Shown: positions 34,036 through 43,225 of the stretch, one piece after another | Layout of the letters: each line of letters opens with the position of its first letter | Numbering within the stretch: the first letter of the stretch is position 1 | DNA from: Methanoculleus chikugoensis | GTDB lineage: Archaea; Halobacteriota; Methanomicrobia; Methanomicrobiales; Methanoculleaceae | Reading direction: 5' to 3' | NCBI RefSeq assembly: GCF_900095385.1 | Contig: NZ_FMID01000062.1 | Coordinates: 1-51,631 of the forward strand | DNA: 51,631 bases | Program-made: the position numbers and the translations under genes | The notes under the pieces: generated by a model | What the model saw: only the letters and a program-made list of their open reading frames with translations | The model's database searches: none | Told to the model about the DNA's origin: nothing

Positions 34036-34587
34036 TCAGCGTGTACGGTCAAAGAAGATATCCTTTCCCGATGCCCGGAGCGGGATACCGTAGGCTACCC
34101 CGCAGCCGTCCAGCCACCCGAGCGAGAGCGCTCCGACCCCGGCCGAGTACATCACCCGGTTGTCGACGTTGTGGATGCTCGCGGTCTTCACCGCGGAACC
34201 GAGCGCGATCCCGAGATCCGCCATCCTGACGGCGCAGTTCGGGCCCCGGAACGGGACAGATGCCGGGAGGCCTTTCTTCTGGGCTTCGAGCATCTCCGCG
34301 CAGGTGGGATACCCGCACGCCCCGCAGTCGAGGCCCACGGCGTCGTTGTGGAGCGAGCCGACGAGGAAGCAGGCGTCGCTTGCCTTGACGTTCCCCGCGT
34401 CCCGCAGAAAGAACCCCAGGTGGTGCTTCTCGCCGTACTCCCGCATCGCACCGGCGAGCTGCTCCTTCTCCTTACCCGTGACGATCATCGTCTTGATGAC
34501 GTCGCTGCCCCGGGCCTTCGGGGCGGTGCGGGCAGAGAGCGCCATCAGCCGGGCGACCATCTCTACGGCGTCTGATTCAACGACCAT
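34036..34587 (-). CDS. DUF2148 ferredoxin-like protein
   Basis: The 183-residue protein has the DUF2148 pattern with [12 protein letters not shown] (Cys residues for an Fe-S cluster) and a second Cys in [20 protein letters not shown]. Such proteins are frequent in methanogens but their electron partner is not known. It starts at ATG 34587 and is followed 15 bases later by the RFAP synthase gene, so the two are probably co-transcribed. Confidence 0.88.
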   Translation of the reverse strand: MVVESDAVEMVARLMALSARTAPKARGSDVIKTMIVTGKEKEQLAGAMREYGEKHHLGFFLRDAGNVKASDACFLVGSLHNDAVGLDCGACGYPTCAEMLEAQKKGLPASVPFRGPNCAVRMADLGIALGSAVKTASIHNVDNRVMYSAGVGALSLGWLDGCGVAYGIPLRASGKDIFFDRTR

Positions 34588-34674
34588 GAGAATACGTATC
34601 CTCTACCCCAGATAAGGGTATGCCCGGAGGGGTCGATACCTTTTTCCACAGACCCGCAAAGAAACGGAACTATC

Positions 34675-35169
34675 ATGGTACCGGAGAAGAGCCTCGAACT
34701 TGCCACCTTCGGCGCGGGATGTTTCTGGGGCGTCGAGGAGGCATTCCGGCGCGTCCCGGGTATCAAGGATACCGCGGTGGGGTTCATGGGCGGCACCGTC
34801 GAGAACCCGACCTATGAGGGCGTCTGCACGGGAAGGACCGGGCACGCCGAGGTCGTGCAGGTGACCTACGACCCGGAGAAGGTCTCGTACCAGGCGCTCC
34901 TCGACACGTTCTGGGACGCCCACGATCCGACCACCCCGAACCGGCAGGGGCCCGATATCGGGACGCAGTACCGGTCGGTGATCTTTGTCCACACCCCGGA
35001 GCAGGAGGCGGAGGCCCGGGCCTCGAAGGAGGAGATGAACCGGTCCGGGAAGTTCCGGCGCCCCATCGTCACCGCGATCGAGCCCGCGGGGACGTTCTGG
35101 CGGGCCGAGGAGTACCACCAGCAGTACTTCGCGAAGCGCGGCGGCGGGCAGTGCCGGACGGTGTGGTAG
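34675..35169 (+). CDS. msrA: Peptide-methionine (S)-S-oxide reductase
   Basis: The 164-residue enzyme reduces methionine S-sulfoxide in proteins. The catalytic Cys lies in [13 protein letters not shown] (Cys16), and [24 protein letters not shown] and GTQYRSVIF are all present. It is shorter than the bacterial form at the C-terminus but complete through YHQQYF. A C-terminal Cys in GGGQCRTVW may be the resolving Cys. Monocistronic, divergent from DUF2148. Confidence 0.95.
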   Translation: MVPEKSLELATFGAGCFWGVEEAFRRVPGIKDTAVGFMGGTVENPTYEGVCTGRTGHAEVVQVTYDPEKVSYQALLDTFWDAHDPTTPNRQGPDIGTQYRSVIFVHTPEQEAEARASKEEMNRSGKFRRPIVTAIEPAGTFWRAEEYHQQYFAKRGGGQCRTVW

Positions 35170-35654
35170 GGGATTTCTTCTGACTGCCAGGAGGCCCGGG
35201 TTTTAACTCGCAGCGCTGCTATGTGGCATTTAACTTAGTAAAGTCCGTACACGGCTTTCCAGTGGCTATCGCCATGACTGCCCCCGCCCCGGAGGGGGCG
35301 GGGGAGGAGCGTCTGTTACCGTTGCTGCGTTGTATCGTTTCATCCCCGCCCCTCGCGGGCGGGGGAGGAGCGCGAAGCGCGGGCGGGGTGGGGGTTACAG
35401 GTTAACCTTACGAGGTAGACAGGGGAGGGGGGATGCTCCCCCCTCCCCGTCGGCCCCACCCCCAATGGCGATGTCCCCACGAAATCCGTGGTTCGTTACG
35501 CGACAGGATCAGAGCACGAAAAGCGTTGAGTCTTCGAGGTGCGCAGCCCCCACGTCCACGGTATCGGGCTTGCGCTCATACCCACTGTTTAGAAAAATAG
35601 GCTGATGGCCGGAATGCAGGGGCGAGCACCTCTAAATCGGCACCAAAACCCCTT
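35170..35654. other. GC-rich hairpin region without a gene
   Basis: This 485-base gap contains three perfect hairpins: a ten-pair stem (35281-35304, loop GGAG), an eight-pair stem (35344-35364, CCCCGCCC/GGGCGGGG), and an eleven-pair stem (35422-35448, loop ATGCT). GGGCGGGGGAGGAGCG occurs at about 35296 and 35357. CCACG-aaatc-CGTGG follows near 35476. No convincing protein is encoded. A structured RNA, transcription-end region or mobile repeat is possible. Confidence 0.55.
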
Positions 35655-36080
35655 TCACTCTTTCTGCGCCGGAACCCCGAACTTAAACCCGACACCCTCG
35701 AACGAGGCGACCGGGCGGTCGCCCGAGTAGACGTCGACGGCGTAGACCGACGTCCTCTCCGTCTCCGAGACCATGTACGCGACCGCCTCGAGCGTCTCCC
35801 CCGCGGGGACGGAAAAATAGCGGATGTTCGCGGAGATCGCGATCTGGTCGACTCCCTCCATGTTCGCGGCGATGCCAAACGCATGGTCCGCGAGGGCGAA
35901 GATCGCGCCCCCGTGGGTCGTGCCGTGGGCGTTCTTCATGCCCTCCGCCAGCATCGCCACCCGGACGCGGCCGCCCTCGATCTCCGTGACCGCCATCCCG
36001 AGGAGGCGTGCGAACCCGCAGGTGTCGGAACGCTGCACCGCCTCGGCATAGGCCTCCGGGATGGATACGGTCTGCTTCAT
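35655..36080 (-). CDS. Hotdog-fold thioesterase (PaaI-like)
   Basis: The 141-residue product has the PaaI-type hotdog core NAHGTTHGGAIFALADHAFG, with the catalytic Asp/His region, and SANIRYFSVPAGETL. Such enzymes hydrolyse acyl- or aryl-CoA thioesters. ATG 36080 (MKQTVSIPEA) is preferred to an upstream in-frame start because it begins the conserved helix and lies four bases past the glycosyltransferase stop. It is the last gene of the glycan operon; its role there is unclear. Confidence 0.87.
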   Translation of the reverse strand: MKQTVSIPEAYAEAVQRSDTCGFARLLGMAVTEIEGGRVRVAMLAEGMKNAHGTTHGGAIFALADHAFGIAANMEGVDQIAISANIRYFSVPAGETLEAVAYMVSETERTSVYAVDVYSGDRPVASFEGVGFKFGVPAQKE

Positions 36081-36084
36081 AGAA

Positions 36085-36783
36085 CTACTTGTACTCCCGC
36101 TGCGTGTAGGTGGCACCGCCGGCCTCGCCGCCGCGAAGAACGATGTAGAACCATTCCCAGAGCGACTTGAGCGTCCCGAACTGCTGGTAGCGCCGCATCG
36201 AGAACCCGACCTTCAGGCCCGGGTCGAGGTAGACCTTTCCGAGCTTGCGCATCCGCTGTGCAATCTCGAGATCGTCCCCGGCATCGATGCAGCGATACAT
36301 CCCCGCCCGCACAAACGCCTCCCGGTCGAACGCCGTGTTGCACCCGAGCGTGAAGTAGATCGTCCGGGTGTGGTAGCCCAGGCGCGAGAAGGTGTTTGCA
36401 CCGAGAAGAGAGAGCCGGTTCCTGAAGGAGTCCTCGATCGGGTAGACCGTGCCGTAGAGCTGCACGATATCCCGCTCCGCGAAGTTCCTTTCGATCCGCT
36501 CCACCCAGTCCCGGGGGAGGATGCAGTCGGCATCCGTCGTCGCGACGATATCGCCCCTAGCCGCCATCGCCCCGTCGTTTCGGGCTCCTCCAACCCGCTT
36601 GCTCGTCTGGATGAAGACCTTGTCCGCGAGGGGTTCGGCCAGTTCCCGGGTCCTGTCCTTCGAGTCTCCGTCGACGACGATGATCTCGTAGGTATCCCGC
36701 GGCACCGTCTGGTCTGCGAGCGACGCAAGACAGCGCTCGATGTTCTGCTCTTCGTTGTAAGTCGGCACGACTACGGAGATCAT
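36085..36783 (-). CDS. Family 2 glycosyltransferase
   Basis: The 232-residue enzyme has a GT-A fold: VVVPTYNEEQNIERCLASL at the N-terminus, IIVVDGDSKDRT, TTDADC (the DxD metal site) and DAGDDLEIAQRMRK. ATG 36783 is chosen since it places MISVVVPTY at the start and is preceded by GAGGG. A C-terminal hydrophobic helix FGTLKSLWEWFYIVL may attach it to the membrane. The sugar donor cannot be told. It should extend a lipid- or protein-linked glycan. Confidence 0.9.
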   Translation of the reverse strand: MISVVVPTYNEEQNIERCLASLADQTVPRDTYEIIVVDGDSKDRTRELAEPLADKVFIQTSKRVGGARNDGAMAARGDIVATTDADCILPRDWVERIERNFAERDIVQLYGTVYPIEDSFRNRLSLLGANTFSRLGYHTRTIYFTLGCNTAFDREAFVRAGMYRCIDAGDDLEIAQRMRKLGKVYLDPGLKVGFSMRRYQQFGTLKSLWEWFYIVLRGGEAGGATYTQREYK

Positions 36784-36939
36784 CCCTCGATCAACTCCCG
36801 GTATAGTTGTTGATGCCGTGCTGCTATAAGCGTGATGCCGCATCTCCCCGCCACCATAACCGGAGAAGAGGATCGGCCGCTGGGAAGCGCCGCGACGGCC
36901 CGATGGGCGCATACGTTGCCCCTCAGGGTGAACCCGGCA

Positions 36940-37917
36940 CTACCCGGCCAGTTTCTGGTACAGGTCGATGTGGCGGGTCGCGATCGTCCTGATATCGAAC
37001 TCCTCCGTGAACGGCCGGGAGAGCGCCGCATGCCGTCCGAGCAGACTCCGGTCCTCGATCAGCACCCCGGCCTCCTCGGTGTTGTCGAAGTACAGGGCGG
37101 TATCCCTGAAGTTCCCGGTGAACTCAGGGATCCTCCGGGCGACGACCGGCAGGCCGGTCGCGAACGCCTCCAGGGCGACCATCGGGAGTCCCTCCGCGTA
37201 GGAGGGGATGAAAAAGAGATCGGCGCTGCAGTAGGCGGCGGTGATGTCGTCGACAAAACCCGTGAAGAGGACGTTCTTCCCGGAACGGCTTTTCTGCTCC
37301 TCGATCATGCTGTAGTCCTGGGAGAGCCGCCCGTAGGGGAACCCGCCGACCCAGACAAACCTGATATCGGGGTGTTTGTGCGAGAGGTCGAGAAAGTCGT
37401 AGATGCCTTTCCGCGGCGTCTGCTGGGCGACGGTGAGCACCACCCACTCGTCCTCCCCGATGCCGTACTTCTCCCTGAATGCCGCCCGCTTCCCCGGGTT
37501 CGGCTGGAACTTCTCCCGGTCCACGCCGTTCGGGATGAGGGTAGTCTCGACGTCCGGGGCGATCTCGTGAACCTCCTTATCGCAGAGGGGCGAGATGGTG
37601 ATGATGTGGTCGAAACTCCCGTAAATATTCGGGTAAAAATGGTTTACCGTCTCGGAGAAGGCGACGTTCCCGGTGTTGAGGCGGGGGGTCGAGTGAGCCG
37701 TGAGCACCTTGACGCCGAGACTGTACTTCTTGTTCGTCAGGGCAAGGGGGCCGAAGGTGTGGTAGTGGACGAGATCGAAGTCGCGGCCACGGGCGTTCCA
37801 GGCGATATCCGGGCAGGACTCTTCCCGGGTGAGTGCATTATAGAGCATCTTCGCCAGAGTGGCGCACCCGATGTACTTGAAGAAGAGCATGTCCTCGACG
37901 AAGAAGTTGAGTTTCAT
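36940..37917 (-). CDS. Family 4 glycosyltransferase
   Basis: The 325-residue GT-B enzyme shows IPNGVDREKFQP, VVLTVAQQTPRKGIYDFLDL and the donor-binding EGLPMVALEAFATGLPVV (E-x7-E). ATG 37917 overlaps the stop of the upstream FAD gene as ATGA, and conserved sequence starts there. It probably transfers a nucleotide-activated sugar to a surface glycan together with the GT2 gene, which lies 157 bases downstream. Confidence 0.9.
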   Translation of the reverse strand: MKLNFFVEDMLFFKYIGCATLAKMLYNALTREESCPDIAWNARGRDFDLVHYHTFGPLALTNKKYSLGVKVLTAHSTPRLNTGNVAFSETVNHFYPNIYGSFDHIITISPLCDKEVHEIAPDVETTLIPNGVDREKFQPNPGKRAAFREKYGIGEDEWVVLTVAQQTPRKGIYDFLDLSHKHPDIRFVWVGGFPYGRLSQDYSMIEEQKSRSGKNVLFTGFVDDITAAYCSADLFFIPSYAEGLPMVALEAFATGLPVVARRIPEFTGNFRDTALYFDNTEEAGVLIEDRSLLGRHAALSRPFTEEFDIRTIATRHIDLYQKLAG

Positions 37918-39233
37918 GGGTATCCCTTCACGAACTCGATCGCGCTCCTGATGCAGCCGTCCATATTGAGGTACTCGAACTGCGAGAACCGCCCGACGAG
38001 GTCGATGCCGCGTTCCCGGCAGAACTCGCGGACGATCACGATGTTCTTCTGGTATTCGGTATCGTAGACGACGTACGCGAACTTCTCCCGCGCAACGCCG
38101 GTGTAGACGACGTCGTCCCGTGAAGGGATGAACCCGGCGGCGACGAGCGACGCCACGGTATGCTCGACGATCTCGGCGTCCGACATCCGGGAGACCGCGT
38201 CCCCGTCGTTGTAGGTGATCTCGGCGAGGATCGATGAGTGATCGGGGGGGGCGACCTCGCTGCTGTAGTTCGAGGGGAACGAGATCCGGTTGAAGAGGCC
38301 GGTCTTCTCGTCGGGGACGTAGAGCCACGAGATATCGGGAACCTCCCCGGCAAGGCCGATGAAGACCGAGCAGAGCGAGTTGTAGCGGAGGGCGTCGCAG
38401 GCCGCCTGCACCTCGGCAGGAACGTCAGAGAGGCAGGGGAGCAGGTTCTGGAGCGGGATGGTCGAGATCACCCGGTCCGCATGGATGGTCGTCCGGCCGT
38501 CGCTCACCGCAAAACCCCCGTCCTCCTCGCGGACGGAGGCGACACGGAACCCTGTCCGGACGGACGGAACGACCGGTTCCGCCATCGCCTTCACCAGCGC
38601 CTCGATCCCGCCCGTCACCGGGTAGGAGAAGACCGCCTGGTGGACGTAGCCCTCGGTCTCGATCCCGATCGCCGACTTGATGATATCCTCGACCGGCGGG
38701 CGGGGGATGCGCCCCTCAACCCAGTGGTGCGACATCCGGTCGGCCGGGTAGTTCCAGATCTTCTCGTTGTAGGGGAGCATGTAACACTCGGCGATGCCCC
38801 GGCCGAAGGTGCAGGTGATCCATTCGGCAAAGTTCGTCGGCGGCAGAACCTCGCCTTTCTCGACGGCGATGAGGTTCTTGATGAACTCGTTGATGCAGAA
38901 GAAGCGGTCTTCGTCAGGGAGTTGATACAGGCCGTTCTCGAAGGGGTACTTGACATGGCGACCTTTGTAGAGGATCTTCGTGTTCCGCGTCCGCCGGTCG
39001 GCGTTCTCGCCGAGAACCGAGAGCATGAAGGAGAGGACTTCCGTGTCGCGGGAGAAGATGATGTGCGAGCCTCCGGCATCGAACGTAAACCCCGCTTCCG
39101 TCCTTGAGCGGCAGAGTCCCCCGATCCGCTCACCCTGTTCAAGAACGGTCACGTCGTCGCCCCGTTCATGGAGCAGGCGCGCGAGCGTAATTCCGGTGAG
39201 ACCGCCACCCAGTACCGCCGTTTTCACGCTCAT
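37914..39233 (-). CDS. FAD-dependent oxidoreductase, UDP-galactopyranose mutase/amine-oxidase type
   Basis: The 439-residue flavoprotein opens with the dinucleotide-binding motif VLGGGLTGITLARLLHERG, then VLEQGERIGGLCRS, and carries WNYPADRMSHHWVEGRI and a late YRVRFD-like region typical of Glf/HpnE-like proteins. It could be a mutase making a furanose sugar or an oxidase of glycan precursors. ATG 39233 places the FAD motif at the N-terminus. The gene is coupled to GT4 by ATGA. Confidence 0.8.
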   Translation of the reverse strand: MSVKTAVLGGGLTGITLARLLHERGDDVTVLEQGERIGGLCRSRTEAGFTFDAGGSHIIFSRDTEVLSFMLSVLGENADRRTRNTKILYKGRHVKYPFENGLYQLPDEDRFFCINEFIKNLIAVEKGEVLPPTNFAEWITCTFGRGIAECYMLPYNEKIWNYPADRMSHHWVEGRIPRPPVEDIIKSAIGIETEGYVHQAVFSYPVTGGIEALVKAMAEPVVPSVRTGFRVASVREEDGGFAVSDGRTTIHADRVISTIPLQNLLPCLSDVPAEVQAACDALRYNSLCSVFIGLAGEVPDISWLYVPDEKTGLFNRISFPSNYSSEVAPPDHSSILAEITYNDGDAVSRMSDAEIVEHTVASLVAAGFIPSRDDVVYTGVAREKFAYVVYDTEYQKNIVIVREFCRERGIDLVGRFSQFEYLNMDGCIRSAIEFVKGYP

Positions 39234-39247
39234 ACTGTTTATGCCGA

Positions 39248-39261
39248 AACCATATATGGTT
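39248..39261. promoter_or_regulatory. 14-bp palindrome upstream of the glycan operon
   Basis: AACCATATATGGTT is a perfect palindrome lying 15 bases upstream of ATG 39233. It contains an ATATAT core that could be a TATA box or a repressor site for the glycan operon. Confidence 0.45.
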
Positions 39262-39377
39262 GACCATCCGTTTCCCCGAGGACGGCGCATATTGGAGCAA
39301 ATTGCGGGAGTTCCCGGGCAGGGAACGCGGAGTGCGGGTTCTGCCGCCGCGTGAACGCCCGGCGGCCTCCCGGTGCG

Positions 39378-40772
39378 CTACTGCTCAGATCTTCTCTCTG
39401 CGAGAACCCGGCTCGACTCGATCGCCTTCTCGAGCGGCCGGATCATGTGGGAGGGCATCTTCTTCACCACATCCCGCCGGACGGAAGGGATGGCCATCGC
39501 AAGAGAGGTCGCCCGGGTGATGATCCTCTGCTGGTAGTCACGGGTGGGGAAGTCGTAGAGCCCGTGCTGCCGGTAATATCGGTCGTCCGCCTTGAAGATC
39601 GCCCGCATCCCTCCCCAGATCTCGTCCCGGAAGACCTTGTGGCCAGCGACGGCGGGGAAGGTGGCCGGTGCGACGTACCCCCGCTCGGAGAGCCTCACGG
39701 AGCGCTCGGCGAGAGCGTGCAGGGCGGCGTCGATCTCGCCCCCCGGCTCGCCGGTAACGATCCCCGCAAGATTGGCTCCTTCCATCACCGCGAGACCGGT
39801 GAGAACCTCCCGGAGGGTCGCGAGATGGCCGAGCGGCCCATCCACCAGGTACGCGACCTGCTTCCTCTTGAACGCCGGTATATGCCCGCTCGCGAAACTC
39901 CGGTCGAAGAACTGCTTCCAGGCGGCCGAGAGGAAACGGTCGCGGACGGTCCCGGCCATGACGAGGATATCCGCCGGGGCGACGTACTCCTCCCAGAACG
40001 CCAAAAACCCGTCGTCGTAGACGCAGGTGTTCTCAAAGGCGCACCGGCAGCACCCGAGACAGGCGCCTTTCATCGCGGCGTCCCGGATGTGGGCGACCCG
40101 GACAGAATCCCCGTAACACGCCGCGAGCCCGCCGACCATCGCCGCGAGGCCGGAACCGGGCTCCGCATCGTGGAGGATGACGACCCGCTTTCCACGGGTC
40201 TCCACCACGGCCGGCGGGGTCGTTCGGGCGTAGGGGGCGGGAGAAGCGGGCAGCGGCGGAAATTCCCGCTGAACCGGGCGCCGTTCTGCGATCGCTTCCA
40301 GGAAGTCGGAGAAGAAGAGGACGAGCTGCTCCTGGAACGCCTCCTTCCGGAGGTCTTCCATGTGGGCCGAGCAGAAACCGACGTAGCGCATGGCAAGGTC
40401 GTCGCAGATCCCGTGCAGGTAGGCGTGGGCGGTATGGTCGAAGTAGTGGATGGAGGTGGTGAGGCAGGCGGCGTACTTGCCGGAAAACGCATCCCCCGCA
40501 TTCCGCTCGCCGACCAGTTCGATGAACCGCTTCAACTGGGCCGGGACCAGCATGACGTAGACGGGGGTGGCCCAGAGCACGCCGTCGGACTCCGCCACCG
40601 TGGCGAGCAGCCTCTTCCACGCCTCTCCCTGCCGCTCAATCGACCTGATATCCCGCCCTGCATGCACCACGGAGAAGGTGTGCTCCGGAAATGCCTCCTC
40701 GAGGAACCGGACGTACTGCAGGGTGACGCTCATCTCGCCTTTGGGGCTCCCGGAAATGACAGCGATCTGCAT
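39378..40772 (-). CDS. Two-domain flavodoxin-like NAD(P)H/Fe-S flavoprotein
   Basis: The 464-residue product has two flavodoxin-fold domains. The first begins MQIAVISGSPKGEMSVTLQY (FMN-binding SGSP...) and holds ATPVYVMLVPAQLK. The second begins near residue 195 (RVVILHDAEPGSGLAAM) and has CLGCCRCAFENTC, an iron-sulfur Cys cluster like that of iron-sulfur flavoproteins. ATG 40772 gives the conserved start; upstream sequence is not conserved. Function is electron transfer or quinone/aromatic reduction; partner unknown. It is 65 bases downstream of a membrane protein gene. Confidence 0.82.
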   Translation of the reverse strand: MQIAVISGSPKGEMSVTLQYVRFLEEAFPEHTFSVVHAGRDIRSIERQGEAWKRLLATVAESDGVLWATPVYVMLVPAQLKRFIELVGERNAGDAFSGKYAACLTTSIHYFDHTAHAYLHGICDDLAMRYVGFCSAHMEDLRKEAFQEQLVLFFSDFLEAIAERRPVQREFPPLPASPAPYARTTPPAVVETRGKRVVILHDAEPGSGLAAMVGGLAACYGDSVRVAHIRDAAMKGACLGCCRCAFENTCVYDDGFLAFWEEYVAPADILVMAGTVRDRFLSAAWKQFFDRSFASGHIPAFKRKQVAYLVDGPLGHLATLREVLTGLAVMEGANLAGIVTGEPGGEIDAALHALAERSVRLSERGYVAPATFPAVAGHKVFRDEIWGGMRAIFKADDRYYRQHGLYDFPTRDYQQRIITRATSLAMAIPSVRRDVVKKMPSHMIRPLEKAIESSRVLAERRSEQ

Positions 40773-40837
40773 GATCTTGCCTGCTCGTGTTTTATATACG
40801 GATCTGAGGTAGGCGGGATATACCTTGCGGAAGAGGG

Positions 40838-41413
40838 TTACGCGGCGGCCTGCCGCCGTAGATCGCTCGCGGCCCATCCGGCGACTGCAGCGAGGATGTT
40901 CAGCACGCTGACCGCGATGAACGTGTACTTGATCGGCGAGATCACGGCGGTGAACGCTGCAACCCCGTAGAGCTCCGCCGGGTAGGCAAGGAGCATCGCG
41001 ACGACCCCGATGTTCTCGCAGTAGTCGGCAGCGCCCGCGACGAGCGGGACGAGGTTGAGGCGCATCCAGGGGCTGCCCGCCGGGAGCCACCGGGAGAAGA
41101 GCCAGGATATGGTAACGGCATAAAAGAGCGTATACGCCAGCGGGAAGACGAGGTCGAGCGGCACGATCCGCGTCAGGTAGAACGCCCGCCCGGCGTCCCC
41201 GAGCGCCGCAAGCATCGCGTAGGCCTCAACCGGGGTGTAGGTGAACGCCATGTCGAGGATACCTGCGCCGCCCGTGATCTTCTCGAGCGCAGCAAGACCG
41301 AACGGCCGGCCGTTGATCAGGGCCGCCGAGACGGCGAAGAAGGCGAGCGATAGAAGCACTGCCCTTCCTGACGAGATCCGTTGGATGGCGGTGGAGACCG
41401 TATCGACGATCAC
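40838..41413 (-). CDS. Integral membrane protein of unknown function
   Basis: The 191-residue product has about four or five hydrophobic helices (near residues 20-40, 65-80, 90-115, 125-150 and 160-185). I do not recognise a family. GTG 41413 is favoured because GGAGG lies eight bases upstream; GTG 41428 is the alternative. It lies between the flavoprotein and the NapH-like Fe-S gene, so a role in a membrane redox complex is possible. Confidence 0.6.
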   Translation of the reverse strand: MIVDTVSTAIQRISSGRAVLLSLAFFAVSAALINGRPFGLAALEKITGGAGILDMAFTYTPVEAYAMLAALGDAGRAFYLTRIVPLDLVFPLAYTLFYAVTISWLFSRWLPAGSPWMRLNLVPLVAGAADYCENIGVVAMLLAYPAELYGVAAFTAVISPIKYTFIAVSVLNILAAVAGWAASDLRRQAAA

Positions 41414-41509
41414 AGCCTCCCCCTCCACGCGTACCCGACGGTGTTATCCGGGCGGTATGCCGCGATCAGCGCCGGCCGGGTCGTTGGTGCCATGAGAGGA
41501 TGGTGGTGC

Positions 41510-42272
41510 TCACCGGCCCTGTACGCCGTAGGTGATGGCCCCCTCCGGGCAGGCGTCGGCGCAAGCAGCGCAGAGGATGCACTCGGCACTCTCCATATCC
41601 CCCTCCCGGACCCTGCCGTGGACGTCGAGGCCCATCGGGCAGGCCTTCGAGCATTTCCCGCAGTCGATGCAGCGGCCGGCATCGGCCGCAAGGCGGAGCG
41701 CCGGCCAGGCCGACGGCGTTCCTGATCTTCCGGCCGACGATCATCAGGGCGGCGATCGGGCAGAGGACGCGACAGAAGCCGCGACGGCCCAGGACGAACG
41801 CGGCAGCGAAGATCCCGAGGAAGATGAAACCCGCGATCGCCAGGGTCTCGAGGGACGTGATCGAGAATCCGTTCACCGTGCCGTAGAAGGGATCGACCGC
41901 ACGGATACCCCCGGCGCCGACGAAGAGGTACGCGATCAGCCCAAGCCAGAGGACCGTGACGCCGTACTTGACCAGGTTGCGTCGGCCGTCCTTGACGGTG
42001 CGCTTTATGGCGGGCGAACAGATCTCCTGCCATGCTCCCATCGGGCAGAGCCAGCCGCACCAGAGGCGGGAGACGCCGAGCGAGAGGACGGCGAGCGCGG
42101 CAAAGAGGAGCAGGCTGCCGGTGGCGATGCCTTCGGCCGCCCCCATCAGGATGACGATGGGGGAGATGTAGAAGAGCGTGGCCGGGAGGATGAGGAACGA
42201 GACGATGAGGATAGCCCTCCTGATCGTCTGGCGCGAGAGTCGCGGCTTCTGTGACAGGGTTTCCTGTGCCAT
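41510..42272 (-). pseudogene. NapH-like membrane 4Fe-4S protein, frameshifted
   Basis: The N-terminal two thirds encode a membrane Fe-S protein of the NapH/ferredoxin type: four or five transmembrane helices, CGWLCPMGAWQE and CRVLCPIAALM. Near 41690-41715 the frame is lost. Read one base over, the gene continues RCIDCGKCSKACPMGLD and CILCAACADACPEGAI, two 4Fe-4S sites expected of this family, and stops at 41510-41512. A single indel would restore the protein. Without it the product runs into unrelated Arg/Gly-rich sequence ending at 41466. This may be a real mutation or a sequencing error. Confidence 0.8.
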
Positions 42273-42556
42273 GATAATTTCCTTAGGCTGATCTGACGGT
42301 CGTGCGGCCTCTCACGCCGCCGGAACAATCCATCACTCATGGGATCTGCCGGTACGGAGGGCTGTGAGCGGACGCACAGAGCAACATTCCTAGTTTTATC
42401 AAAAGGGTGCAATAACACTTTTGCATGACGATTCCATCAAGGAGAAGCAGCGGTTGCGGAAATAAATGGGTATTCCCGCCCCAAATCCCCTATAACCACC
42501 CGGAGGGGGTTTGCCCGTTCCCTGAAACGGTCAGCGTTGCAGGTGAACCGGCCGGG

Positions 42557-43216
42557 TTACGAAACGTACGACGCCGCTTTCACCAGCCGCCTGACGTCCC
42601 TGAGACCGATCGTTCCTCTGAAGTAGGTATGTTCCCTGTTGACCCGATCGAGATCGCTGCACAACTTCTCCGGATCTGCAGTTGCAACCGTTTTTGCATC
42701 CGTATACCCCGCGGCGACCAGCATCCTGGCTGCTGTAGGGCTTACCCACTGGATTCGCGTCAGATCAGCCAGTGCGTAGAGGGAATCGATAAGATCGGGA
42801 TCGATACCGAGAGCGGTTGCGGTCTCCTCCCGTCTTCCGGGCGAGGCCAGAGCATCGTAGAGGAGAGCGGCATTCTTCAGACCGCTGCTCTCCAGGTTAT
42901 CGAGATCGGCCTTCCGGAGCCAGTCAAAAGCGCTTACGGGGTGTGCTTTTGGAAAATAACCCTCGATCTCCCGGCGCAGCAACGTTAGGTACGCCGGGTC
43001 GACTCCGGTCTCCGTTGCAAGTGCGGGTATCTTTTTTGGATTCTTCAACTCCTTCCGCAGATCCGCGAGGGTTGCGAAGCCATGCGCTTTCAGCTTCAGA
43101 AATGTTCCATCAATATCTTCTAGGAGAGACGAGCGGCTTGGAACCAGATCGGTCTCTTCAATCCTCTTCTTCAGGTCGTCGAGGCTTACTCTTTCGGCAT
43201 CGATGTAGTACGGCAT
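42557..43216 (-). CDS. DUF4332 helix-hairpin-helix protein
   Basis: The 219-residue product is built of helix-hairpin-helix repeats, with LKAHGFATLADLRKELK, NLESSGLKNAALLYDAL and WVSPTAARMLVAAGYTDAKTV, as in DUF4332 proteins, which are thought to bind nucleic acid. ATG 43216 follows AGAGGT closely; GTG 43222 is an alternative. It begins nine bases after the first EFR1-type gene stop and is probably the last gene of that operon. The 284 bases after it, toward the Fe-S gene, have no recognised gene. Confidence 0.75.
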   Translation of the reverse strand: MPYYIDAERVSLDDLKKRIEETDLVPSRSSLLEDIDGTFLKLKAHGFATLADLRKELKNPKKIPALATETGVDPAYLTLLRREIEGYFPKAHPVSAFDWLRKADLDNLESSGLKNAALLYDALASPGRREETATALGIDPDLIDSLYALADLTRIQWVSPTAARMLVAAGYTDAKTVATADPEKLCSDLDRVNREHTYFRGTIGLRDVRRLVKAASYVS

Positions 43217-43225
43217 AGCCACCTC

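Noticed and set aside
35280-35460. CRISPR or tandem array from GGGCGGGGGAGGAGCG words
   Set aside because: Only two copies, about 60 bases apart, explained by hairpins.
37918-38328. Upstream extension of the GT4 gene by 137 codons
   Set aside because: The extension lies inside the FAD gene in another frame, is Arg/Pro-rich, and the ATGA overlap at 37917 gives a normal start.
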